From Chloroflexota bacterium (GTDB taxonomy: Bacteria > Chloroflexota > UBA11872 > UBA12225), in NCBI GenBank assembly GCA_030447525.1, contig JAUJOR010000004.1, forward strand, positions 84,500-148,499: a stretch of DNA of 64,000 nt, written 5' to 3'. The notes under the pieces are model-generated. The model made no database searches, had not been told where the DNA came from, and saw only the letters and a program-made list of their open reading frames with translations. Every line of letters begins with the position of its first letter. The stretch's first letter is position 1. Below are positions 19,650 through 27,460 of the stretch, piece after piece. The translations under genes were made by a program, and so were the position numbers.

Positions 19650-20471
19650 TTAGCGCAGCTGTTCCGCCGGCTCGGCTGGCTCGCCGGCCAGGGGTGACGC
19701 GGCGCCCGTGGCCGCGGCGTAGGCCGGCACCACCCTGTCCCCGGCAGGCTCGCGGCCTCCCTTGGGGCGCCGGCGCTGCCACAGCCACCAGATGAGGATA
19801 GTCAGGGCGGTGACGACGCTGACGACCCATCCCGCACGCCGGATCACCAGCTCGAAGGTGCTCCACTGCGCCGCCAGGAGGTAGCCCCCGCCGGCGTAAA
19901 TGGCGCTCCACAGCACGGCCGCCGGCGCCTCGATGGTCATGAACCGCTTCAGGGGCAGGCCGCTGGCCCCGGCGGCCACGGCGAGCGACGACCGGCCGGT
20001 GCCGAAGGCGTGGGCGGCCAGCATCATCCACCACCCGTGGCGGCGCAGGAGCGGTTCCGCCTGCTCGAGCTGCAAGGCCAGGCGCTGGCCCCACCGCCCG
20101 GCCCAGCGGTGGTGCAGCAGCCGGGCGATGCCGGCGCGGCCGAGATAGTAGTCAATCAAGGCGCCGGCGCACATCCCGGCGGCCGCCAGCAGGATGAGCA
20201 GCGGCAGGGAGAGCTCCGCCCGTCGGCCCCCGGCGCCGGCCAGGGCAACGACCGCACCGCCGGGCAGGAGGAACCCCAGCAAGATGGTGTTCTCCACCAG
20301 CGCGCCCAAGAACGTCAAGACATAGGCGTGATGGGAAAAAAAGACCATCAGGCGCGCGAACCAGGAGATGGCATGCACCGGCAGCGGGCTGACCGGAAAC
20401 GCCTCTACCGGGAGGACGTCGGCGAAGTCCTGCACCAGCTGGGGCAGGTCGACATGTTCCTCTTCACCCAT
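19650..20471 (-). CDS. DedA family (SNARE-associated) membrane protein
   Basis: A 273-residue integral membrane protein with the DedA/VTT pattern: FLGALVENTILLGFLLPGGAVVALAG, a polar turn, IDYYLGR, a central EPLLRRHGWWMMLAAHAFGTGRSSLAVAAGASGLPLKRF with the conserved G-x-x-x-H and GxxR motifs, and YAGGGYLLAAQWS. DedA proteins are linked to undecaprenyl-phosphate or phospholipid translocation, which suits its place 35 nt after murF in a peptidoglycan-precursor operon. The C-terminal tail is basic and Pro-rich. Confidence 0.9.
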   Translation of the reverse strand: MGEEEHVDLPQLVQDFADVLPVEAFPVSPLPVHAISWFARLMVFFSHHAYVLTFLGALVENTILLGFLLPGGAVVALAGAGGRRAELSLPLLILLAAAGMCAGALIDYYLGRAGIARLLHHRWAGRWGQRLALQLEQAEPLLRRHGWWMMLAAHAFGTGRSSLAVAAGASGLPLKRFMTIEAPAAVLWSAIYAGGGYLLAAQWSTFELVIRRAGWVVSVVTALTILIWWLWQRRRPKGGREPAGDRVVPAYAAATGAASPLAGEPAEPAEQLR

Positions 20472-20506
20472 CGAACCGTCCTCGGGGACGGCGCCGCGGG
20501 GAGACG

Positions 20507-22288
20507 CTAGCGCGGCGCGACACGATCAGCCTCATTGCCGGGCACGATACCAGGGAAGCCGTGCCCATGTGCCGGCTTAACACCCGGCCCTGGCCCTCCA
20601 GCCTCCAACGCCTGAACGACCGCTTCGAGATGCATACCGTGTGAGCCCTTGACCAAGAGTGTGTCGCCCCGGCGGAGAAGTTCCGGTAGCAAGCTTATCG
20701 CGTCTGCGGTTGAGTCACACTCGTGTACGCCAAGAGGGCCGGCGCCGGCCCTGCGGGCGGCCCGGGCGATCTCACGCCCCAGCTCCCCCACGGTCACCAG
20801 GACGTCGGCTCGACCGGGGACGTGCTCGCCCACCTCCCGGTGCGCTGCGGGAGCGTACGCCCCGAGCTCGAGCATGTCTCCCAGCAGGGCGATCCGTCGC
20901 CCGCCCAACGACGCCAGGACGTCGAGCGCGGCCCTGGTGGAGTCCGGGCTGGCGTTATAGGAATCGTCCAGTAGCGTGACGTCCCCCGGGAGACGTCGGG
21001 GGGCCAGGCGTTGCGCCTCCGGTGGGCGACTGAGCCCCTCCAGGACATCCTCCCAGGTGCACCCGGCGGCGAAGGCGGCGGCGGCCGCTGCCAGGGCGGC
21101 GGTGACGAAGTGGCGCCCCACCAGGGGGAGTTGGACGCGGCGCGTCACGTCACCGGCCGGGCCGGCGCTGTGGAGGTCGAAGACCACCCCCTGGAGCCCG
21201 AGCAGCTCCACGCCACTCGCCCGTACGTCCGCCGTTACCCCCTCCCCGAAGCGCACGACGCGTGCAGCCGTACGTTCGGCCATGCGGGCAACACGCGGGT
21301 CGTCCCCGTTGAGCACGGCGGTGCCGCCGGGGGGGAGCGCCTCTACCAGCCGCCCCTCCTCCCGCTCCACCGTGTCCAGGTCTTCCAGCTGGTGCATGTG
21401 CTCCGGGACGATGCGAGTCATCACGGCCACATCCGCCCCGGCAATGGCCGCGAAGGAGGCCATCTCCCCGATCTCGGAGATGCCGATCTCCAGGGCCACC
21501 ACTTGATGCTCCGCCGTCAGTCCCAGCAAGGTGATTGGAAGGCCCAGCTCGTTGTTGAAGTTCCCCGGCGTACGCAGGGTACGGTAGCGTCGCTGGAGGA
21601 TGTTAGCCAGTAGCTCCTTCGTCGTCGTCTTGCCCACGGCCCCGGCCACGGCCAGCACCCTGGCCTGGTGGCGGCGGCGCCACCAGGCGGCGCACCCCTG
21701 CAGCGTCCGCAGCGGATCGTCCACCAGGAGAAGCAAGCCTCTTCCCAGGAGCGGTTGTTCAGGGCCGGGCAACGCGGGAGCCACCAGGCTGTCGGCAGGC
21801 AGGCCACCCTGCCCACCCTGCGCCGAAGTAACGCCTGCCGGCGGCCCGACCTGCATTCCCCCGGCCCCGGCGCGGAAGTCCAGGGCGCGGATTCGGCCGT
21901 GCGCCACCGCCTCCTGCAACCCGCCGGGGACGCGGGCCACCAGGGCCGCACGGGCGCCGTTGGCAAAGGCGTCGGGGACGAAGTCGTGCCCGTCGCGGCG
22001 CCCGGTGGCGATGGCGACGAAGAGCCCGCCGGGGCGCATGGGGGGCTGGCCGCTGGGCAGGGAGGACATGGTAACGGCGGAAAAGGGGCTGTCCGCGGCC
22101 GGACTAGGGTCCCCCGCGCCGGGGCGGCTTTCGGTGCCCGACCCGCCCCGGCCTGGCTGGGGTAGGGCTCCCTCTCCCTGCCCCAGCCAGGTCAGCAGGT
22201 GTCCCAGGCCGAATGCCGCGCCGCGGGCACCGGCATCCGGCACCTCCCCCGCGTGAGGACCTGCTGGCCCGCGCCGGGTATCAGCCAT
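20507..22288 (-). CDS. murF: UDP-MurNAc-tripeptide--D-Ala-D-Ala ligase
   Basis: MurF adds D-Ala-D-Ala to the UDP-MurNAc tripeptide in the cytosol. Core motifs are present: ATP loop AVAGAVGKTTTKELLANIL, TPGNFNNELGLPITLLGL, VALEIGISEIGEM, LNGDDPRV and LLDDSYNASPDS. ATG 22288 overlaps the murE stop by 8 nt, so translation is coupled; the open frame upstream of it is antisense-like murE shadow. At 593 residues it is about 140 longer than usual because of Gly/Pro-rich N-terminal and inserted segments (roughly residues 1-75 and 140-185). The P-loop reads AVGKT where most relatives have NGKT. Confidence 0.92.
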   Translation of the reverse strand: MADTRRGPAGPHAGEVPDAGARGAAFGLGHLLTWLGQGEGALPQPGRGGSGTESRPGAGDPSPAADSPFSAVTMSSLPSGQPPMRPGGLFVAIATGRRDGHDFVPDAFANGARAALVARVPGGLQEAVAHGRIRALDFRAGAGGMQVGPPAGVTSAQGGQGGLPADSLVAPALPGPEQPLLGRGLLLLVDDPLRTLQGCAAWWRRRHQARVLAVAGAVGKTTTKELLANILQRRYRTLRTPGNFNNELGLPITLLGLTAEHQVVALEIGISEIGEMASFAAIAGADVAVMTRIVPEHMHQLEDLDTVEREEGRLVEALPPGGTAVLNGDDPRVARMAERTAARVVRFGEGVTADVRASGVELLGLQGVVFDLHSAGPAGDVTRRVQLPLVGRHFVTAALAAAAAAFAAGCTWEDVLEGLSRPPEAQRLAPRRLPGDVTLLDDSYNASPDSTRAALDVLASLGGRRIALLGDMLELGAYAPAAHREVGEHVPGRADVLVTVGELGREIARAARRAGAGPLGVHECDSTADAISLLPELLRRGDTLLVKGSHGMHLEAVVQALEAGGPGPGVKPAHGHGFPGIVPGNEADRVAPR

Positions 22289-23816
22289 AGCCCTGGTGCC
22301 GCAGGACTTCCTGCGCCACCGCCCGCTCGTCCCAGGGACTGGTGTGCAGCCGGCCGTCCACGGCGCCGATGATCGACCGCTCGTGTCCTTTGCCGGCCAG
22401 GAGTACCGTGTCCCCGGGCCTGGCCCGGCTGAAGGCAGCGCGGATCGCCTCCCTCCGGTCGGCGATGCGCTGGAACTGCCTACCTTCCACCGCACCCCCC
22501 GCCACCGCCCCGGCGGCGATCTCGGCCAGGATCTGGTGGCGATCCTCGAGGCGGGGGTCTTCGTCGGTGAGGATGGAGTAGTCCGCCAACTGGGCGGCGA
22601 TGCGCCCCATCAAGGGGCGCTTGTCTCGGTCACGCTCCCCGGCTGAACCGAACACCACGATCAGGGCGCGCGGCGTCTGCCGGCGCAGCGTGGAGAGCAC
22701 CTGGGTCAGGGCGTCCGGGGTATGGGCAAAGTCCACCACCACGGTGAACGGCTGACCGAGGTCGAGTCGTTCCATGCGCCCGGGGACACCACCGTGCCCC
22801 TCCAAGGCCTGCCGAGCGGCGTCAAAGGAAGCCCCCAGGGTGCAGCCGGCGGCGATCGCCGCCAGGGCGTTGTAGACGTTGAACGTCCCCGGCAGCGGTA
22901 GGTTGAGGGATCCTTCACCCCAGGGAGAAATGACCCGGCACGAGGTCGACCAGCCCTCATCCCGCACGTCCACTGCCCGCACCTCGACCTCGACGGCGCC
23001 CCCCAGACCGTAGCGGATGACCGGCGCCGGGGCCCGCGGCGCCAGGGCAGCGTAGCTCGAGTCGTCGGCGTTGAGCACCACGGCCTTAGGGTAGGGCTGA
23101 ACCTTTGGGTGGGCCGCATCGGGGCGCAAGAGGTCAAGCAGCTTGGCCTTGGCGCCCAGGTAGGCCTCGTACGTCCCATGGTATTCCAGGTGCTCGTGCG
23201 TGACGCGCGTGACCACGGAGACGTCCAACTCGCAGCCGGCGAGGCGGTCCTGGTCCAGGGCGTGGCTGGTGCACTCCAACACTGCCCGGGAACCGCCGCC
23301 GGCCAGGGTCTCGGCCAGCAAGGCCTGGATCTCCACCGCCTCCGGCGTGCTGCTGTGGGCCGGGTTCTCACGGGACGCACCGGCCCCTTTTGATGCCACC
23401 GTACTAACCATCCCGGTGGGAAATCCGGCCCCCTCCAGTACGGCGGTGGCCAGGGAGCACGTCGTCGTCTTGCCGTCCGTGCCGGTGACGCCGACCAGGC
23501 CCAGGCGGGAGGCCGGGAACCCGGCGTGGGCGGCGGCCAGCCAGCCGAGGGCCCGCGGGGAGCTCTGCACGGTGACCACGGGTGCCCCCGGCGGCGCCCC
23601 CACCGGGCGCTGGACGACGGCGGCGGCCGCTCCCCTGGCAAAGGCGTCTGCGACGAAGCTGTGCCCGTCGGCGCCGTAGCCCCGATGCCACACCGCCACG
23701 TAAACGTCTCCCCGCCGGACACGCCGAGAGTCGTAGGCCACGCCCGTGATGTCCGGGTCGGGCCCTCCGTAGGCCACCGGCTCCGGGAGGGCGGCCAGGA
23801 GCTGGCGCAGCCTCAT
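22281..23816 (-). CDS. murE: UDP-MurNAc-L-Ala-D-Glu--2,6-diaminopimelate ligase
   Basis: MurE adds the third residue to the peptidoglycan precursor. The 511-residue protein has [14 protein letters not shown] (ATP loop), [51 protein letters not shown] and DEDPRLED. The Arg in the DPR position is the feature of meso-diaminopimelate-specific enzymes, so DAP-type wall is inferred. Its start overlaps the purE stop by 4 nt (23813-23816) and its end overlaps murF by 8 nt. Confidence 0.95.
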   Translation of the reverse strand: MRLRQLLAALPEPVAYGGPDPDITGVAYDSRRVRRGDVYVAVWHRGYGADGHSFVADAFARGAAAAVVQRPVGAPPGAPVVTVQSSPRALGWLAAAHAGFPASRLGLVGVTGTDGKTTTCSLATAVLEGAGFPTGMVSTVASKGAGASRENPAHSSTPEAVEIQALLAETLAGGGSRAVLECTSHALDQDRLAGCELDVSVVTRVTHEHLEYHGTYEAYLGAKAKLLDLLRPDAAHPKVQPYPKAVVLNADDSSYAALAPRAPAPVIRYGLGGAVEVEVRAVDVRDEGWSTSCRVISPWGEGSLNLPLPGTFNVYNALAAIAAGCTLGASFDAARQALEGHGGVPGRMERLDLGQPFTVVVDFAHTPDALTQVLSTLRRQTPRALIVVFGSAGERDRDKRPLMGRIAAQLADYSILTDEDPRLEDRHQILAEIAAGAVAGGAVEGRQFQRIADRREAIRAAFSRARPGDTVLLAGKGHERSIIGAVDGRLHTSPWDERAVAQEVLRHQGYG

Positions 23817-24415
23817 CGCCCACTGGCCTCCCCGGGGACGTGGGGCCGGCCGAATTCCCCCTGCACGGCGGCGTCCTTCGCCAGAGCCGTGCCGGCCAGG
23901 TCGGACTGGAAGCGCTCCATCTGCTCCCGCAGGGTCACATCCCCCGCCGCCAGGATGCGCACGGCCAGCAGGCCGGCGTTACGCCCCCCGGCCACGGCCA
24001 CGGTAGCCACTGGAACGCCGGCGGGCATCTGCACGATGGAGAGCAGGGAGTCGAGCCCGTCCAGGTACGCCAGAGGGACGGGCACGCCGATGACAGGCAA
24101 GGGCGTAGTCGCGGCCAGCATTCCCGGCAGATGGGCCGCCCCGCCGGCGCCGGCGATGATCACCTTCAGGCCCCGTGCCGCTGCAGTGCGCCCGTACTCC
24201 AGCATCTCCTGCGGCGTGCGGTGGGCCGAGACCACTCGCACCTCCACCGGCACGCCGAACTCGGCCAGCGCCGTCACCGCGCCGCGCATCACCTGGAGGT
24301 CAGAGTCGCTCCCCATCACCACGCCCACGACGGGCGCCGGGCGCTGCACACCCTCTGCACCCTCCACAGCCAGGCCACTCGAGGCAGTGGGTTCACCCCA
24401 CGCCGTGGGACTCAT
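23813..24415 (-). CDS. purE: N5-carboxyaminoimidazole ribonucleotide mutase
   Basis: PurE class I moves the carboxyl group in N5-CAIR to give CAIR in purine synthesis. Motifs: [20 protein letters not shown] with the catalytic His, [15 protein letters not shown] and GVPVPL. The 200-residue length includes an N-terminal extension of ~30 residues before the first strand ([14 protein letters not shown]). It overlaps purK at 24412-24415 and murE at 23813-23816, each by 4 nt, so all are coupled. Confidence 0.96.
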   Translation of the reverse strand: MSPTAWGEPTASSGLAVEGAEGVQRPAPVVGVVMGSDSDLQVMRGAVTALAEFGVPVEVRVVSAHRTPQEMLEYGRTAAARGLKVIIAGAGGAAHLPGMLAATTPLPVIGVPVPLAYLDGLDSLLSIVQMPAGVPVATVAVAGGRNAGLLAVRILAAGDVTLREQMERFQSDLAGTALAKDAAVQGEFGRPHVPGEASGR

Positions 24416-25557
24416 GCCCCTCCCTCGGCGGCCAGGAGATCGGCCGCCCGGCGGGCCCGTGCCCGCGCCTCGGCGGGGTCGTGTCCGGTAGCGGTGACGT
24501 GCCCCAGCTTGCGTCCCGCCCGGGCAGGCTTGTCATAGAGGTGCACGTGCACCCCGGGAACCTCCAGGGCCTGCGGGAGGAAGACCCGGGGGTCGAACGT
24601 GGAGCGCCCCAGGACGTTGACCGTAGCCACCGCCGGCACTACCAGGGAGGGATCGCCCAATGGCCAGTCCAGCACGGCACGCAAGTGGTTCTCGAACTGC
24701 GAGGTGACGCAACCTTCGATGGAGTAATGGCCGGAGTTATGCGGGCGGGTCGCCAGCTCGTTCACCAGCAGCCGCCCCCCGGCGACGAACAGCTCGACGG
24801 CCAGGATGCCGGTCACGCCAATGGCCTCGGCGATGGCCAGACCCAGGCGCTGCGCTTCGGCCGTCAGCCCCGGCTCGATCGGCGCGGGGGCCAGCACCTC
24901 GTGGCAGATGCCGTCCACCTGCACCGTCTCTACTACCGGGTAGCTGGCCGTCTGTCCTCCGGGCCGGCGGGCGACTAAGGCGGCTACCTCTCGCTCGATG
25001 GGCACCCACGCCTCGACCAGCAGGTTGCCCGCCCCCCCCGGCAGATCCCTAACCAGGGCCGCTGCTGTGGCGGCGTCGTTGACCACCCACACACCGCGGC
25101 CGTCGTAGCCACCCTGGACGGCCTTGAGCACCACCGGCCAGCCGTGCTCGGCGGCAAAGCGCTCTATCGTGGCCAGATCCGCTGGGACGCGGAACGGGGG
25201 CACCGGAAAACCATGCTCGCTCAGCTCCACCCGCTGGCGGCGCTTATTCTGGGCCAAAGCGACCGTATCCGCCCCCGGACGCAGGCAGTGCCCGGCCCGC
25301 TCCAGCGCAGCCAGGTGACCGGCGTCCACGAGCTCATGGTCGAAGGTCAGCACATCGCACCCGGCGACAAAGGCGGCCAGGTCCGGCGCCGAGGTGGGAG
25401 CCCCGACGACGACGTCACGCGCGATGCGAGCGGCGCTCTCGTCGGGGCTCCCCGCCAGCAGGCGCACCGTGAGCCCGAGAGAGATGCCGGCCTGGTAGGT
25501 CATGCGGGCGAGCTGCCCGGCGCCGACAATACCGGGCACAGGAGGGCTATCTGCCAT
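24412..25557 (-). CDS. purK: N5-carboxyaminoimidazole ribonucleotide synthase
   Basis: PurK makes N5-CAIR from AIR, bicarbonate and ATP. The 381-residue ATP-grasp protein begins with [15 protein letters not shown], contains [10 protein letters not shown] (the usual TFExE is altered to TFDHE), [17 protein letters not shown] (ATP-grasp), [31 protein letters not shown] and the closing VHLYDK. It is the first gene of the purK-purE-murE-murF-dedA operon; the promoter should lie in 25558-25718, where I see no clear hexamers. Confidence 0.95.
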   Translation of the reverse strand: MADSPPVPGIVGAGQLARMTYQAGISLGLTVRLLAGSPDESAARIARDVVVGAPTSAPDLAAFVAGCDVLTFDHELVDAGHLAALERAGHCLRPGADTVALAQNKRRQRVELSEHGFPVPPFRVPADLATIERFAAEHGWPVVLKAVQGGYDGRGVWVVNDAATAAALVRDLPGGAGNLLVEAWVPIEREVAALVARRPGGQTASYPVVETVQVDGICHEVLAPAPIEPGLTAEAQRLGLAIAEAIGVTGILAVELFVAGGRLLVNELATRPHNSGHYSIEGCVTSQFENHLRAVLDWPLGDPSLVVPAVATVNVLGRSTFDPRVFLPQALEVPGVHVHLYDKPARAGRKLGHVTATGHDPAEARARARRAADLLAAEGGA

Positions 25558-25718
25558 GGACGTGCCTGCTCACGATACCAAAGGCGAGGGCATCACCCGT
25601 GCACGGATCAGACGTTCGGGCGCAGTGACGCCCTTTAGGCGCGGCTACAGGAAGTCTATCGGGGCCCAGGGCCGGTCGGCAGCGGAATGGTCTGCTGCCG
25701 GCCGATCAGGGAGGTGGC

Positions 25719-26171
25719 TCAGGAGGGGCCGCTCCCCATGGGGTAGCCCTTCGCTTCCCATGCCTCCAGGCCGCCCAGGAGGGCGACGGCATCAGTCCGG
25801 CCGTTGGCGATCAGTAGTTGCGCCCCACGGGCGCTCGTATGTTCCCGGGGTCAGGTGCAGTAGAGCACCGGACGCTTGCCCGCCGGCAGGCTTCTGGCTG
25901 CCACCCGAGGGGACTGCTCTATCTGATCGAGGGGGAGGAGGATGGCCCCGGCTGCCCGGCTGCCCTGAAAGCTCTCCTGGCTCCGAACGTCGACCAGCAC
26001 GGCGCGGCCGGCCTGCACTTCGGCGAACGCCTGCTCGACGCCGATACGGGGGATCTCTTCCGCCGGGACCGCCGAGCCAGGGGGCGCGGCCGACTGGCCC
26101 AGGCGTACGGCGCATCCTCCAGCGGCCATCACCAGTCCAGAAGACAGGAGCACCAGGCTTCGCCGTTGCAT
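25719..26171 (-). CDS. Rhodanese-domain lipoprotein with in-frame TGA (candidate Sec codon)
   Basis: An exported lipoprotein: MQRRSLVLLSSGLVMAAGGC is a signal with lipobox Cys. The rhodanese domain follows (PRIGVEQAFAEVQAGRAVLVDVRSQESF, GAILLPLDQIE, KRPVLYCT). Right after the active-site loop Cys-Thr the frame hits TGA at 25851-25853, yet the same frame continues with PREHTSARGAQLLIANG, then LLGGLEAWEAKGYPM, the normal domain end, to a TGA at 25719. Relatives of this type usually read YC-x-CP-x-E, so TGA takes the second Cys position. A perfect hairpin (25820-25834) follows. Either a selenoprotein, or a nonsense mutation/sequencing error. If TGA is a stop, the protein is a 106-residue truncated form. 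Confidence 0.7.
25820..25834 (-). promoter_or_regulatory. SECIS-like hairpin 16 nt after the in-frame TGA
   Basis: On the minus strand GCGCCC-GTG-GGGCGC is a perfect 6-bp stem with a GTG loop. The loop starts 22 nt after the TGA and its first base is G, which fits the bacterial SECIS rules as I recall them (loop 16-37 nt from UGA, G in the first two loop positions). GC-rich sequence makes such hairpins by chance, so this is suggestive only. Confidence 0.4.
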
Positions 26172-26176
26172 CCTCG

Positions 26177-26554
26177 TTAGCTTACCGCGTCCGGGAGGGT
26201 GTCGCTAGGGAGACCTGCCCATTCTGGACTTGCCGGGGGCAGAGGGTGACTATCGTCGGATCGTCGGATGGAGGGGTGTCGCAGGGGCTCGACCACCAGG
26301 ATGCGGTCGCCGCGCCGGTCTACGATGGCATCTGCAGGCAGGCGCCTGGCCCGGGCCAACGCGGCTCCGATGGAGACAGGGGCTACGTTCCAGTACACCG
26401 TTGCCCGGCCGCCGTGCCGGGCCTCCTCCAGCCAAGTGACCAATCGATCGACCGGCGAGACGGCGTGGAGCAAGTGCCGCCGTGGGGTGGCCGCCGGCGC
26501 CCTGCCGGGGCCGCCGGTAGGGACTTGCGGGTCGCCGCAGTCTGAGGTACCCAA
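26177..26554 (-). CDS. Small hypothetical protein between regulator and rhodanese
   Basis: Not recognised. A 125-residue frame starting at TTG 26554, with the strong ribosome site GGAAGG 5 nt upstream. The middle has a compact folded-looking stretch (DRLVTWLEEARHGGRATVYWNVAPVSIGAALARARRLPADAIVDRRGDRILVVEPL); ends are disordered. It sits 16 nt after the response-regulator stop and 5 nt before the rhodanese start, so it is likely co-transcribed with both. Possibly a small adaptor or regulator of the two-component output; that is guesswork from position. Confidence 0.6.
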   Translation of the reverse strand: MGTSDCGDPQVPTGGPGRAPAATPRRHLLHAVSPVDRLVTWLEEARHGGRATVYWNVAPVSIGAALARARRLPADAIVDRRGDRILVVEPLRHPSIRRSDDSHPLPPASPEWAGLPSDTLPDAVS

Positions 26555-26570
26555 GGTTTCCTTCCGCCGC

Positions 26571-27260
26571 TCAAGATTGGCTGAGGACGTAGCCGACGCC
26601 GAGCACTGTCTTGATGAAATCGGGATTGTGGGGATCGCGCTCCAGCTTCTGGCGCAAACGGTGCACGTGCACCTTGACCAGATCTTCGTTCCCTGAACCG
26701 GAGAAACCCCAGACGTGCTCGACGATGGCGCTGTTGGTGAGCACGCGCCCTTTGTTTAGCAAGAGGTAATGCAGGATCTTGAACTCTAGGGGTGTGAGGC
26801 GAATCTCGTCTTCGTTGCGCCGCAGGATGCGGCTGCGCAGGTCGAGGGTGAGCTCCCCGGCGCGCAGTTCCTCACCGCCCCCGCTGCCGCTGGCGGCAAA
26901 GGCCTGCGCCCGGCGCAAGACGGCCTTGACCCGCGCCACCAGCTGCCGTGGCGAGAATGGTTTGGTCACATAGTCGTCCGCCCCGAGCCCCAGGGCCTGG
27001 ACGATGTCCGCCTCGTCGGTGCGGGCGGTGAGCATGATCACCGGTGTGGTGGACTGCTCGCGGATGCGCCGGCACACTTCCATCCCGTCAAAGCCCGGCA
27101 TGTTGGCATCCAGCACCACCAGCTCTGGCTGCTCGCTTTGAAACCGGGTCCAACCCTGCTCCCCGTCGTACGCCACCGTAACCTGGTACCCCTCACGGCG
27201 CAGGATGTACGTCAGGACGTCGATCAGGTCACGATCGTCGTCAACGAGCAACACGGCCAT
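26571..27260 (-). CDS. OmpR/PhoB-family response regulator
   Basis: A 229-residue two-domain regulator. The receiver has acidic DDD at 7-9, the phosphoacceptor Asp51 (LVVLDANMPG), Thr in MLTART and Lys in TKPF. The C-terminal winged helix begins near 130 (ELTLDLRSRILRRNEDEIRLTPLEFKILHYLL) and ends KTVLGVGYVL, the OmpR/PhoB pattern. It is preceded by the histidine-kinase gene, 200 bp upstream on the same strand, its probable partner; the spacer may hold a second promoter. Confidence 0.95.
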   Translation of the reverse strand: MAVLLVDDDRDLIDVLTYILRREGYQVTVAYDGEQGWTRFQSEQPELVVLDANMPGFDGMEVCRRIREQSTTPVIMLTARTDEADIVQALGLGADDYVTKPFSPRQLVARVKAVLRRAQAFAASGSGGGEELRAGELTLDLRSRILRRNEDEIRLTPLEFKILHYLLLNKGRVLTNSAIVEHVWGFSGSGNEDLVKVHVHRLRQKLERDPHNPDFIKTVLGVGYVLSQS

Positions 27261-27460
27261 ACGTAAGTCCGAAGTCTCGCGTCTTAGACAAAAGGCGTTC
27301 GCCAGGGGCTGTGGCGTGCTACGTGTGCGCCCACACGGTAAGTGTAAGCGCAGGGGAAAGGAGGAGTCCCGGAGTCCGAAGTAAGAGCCACCACGGGAGG
27401 GGTAGAAGCCATCCGGGCGGCCGTCCCCCCAGAGGGCTGCCGGCCCGGGACATTGGCCCT

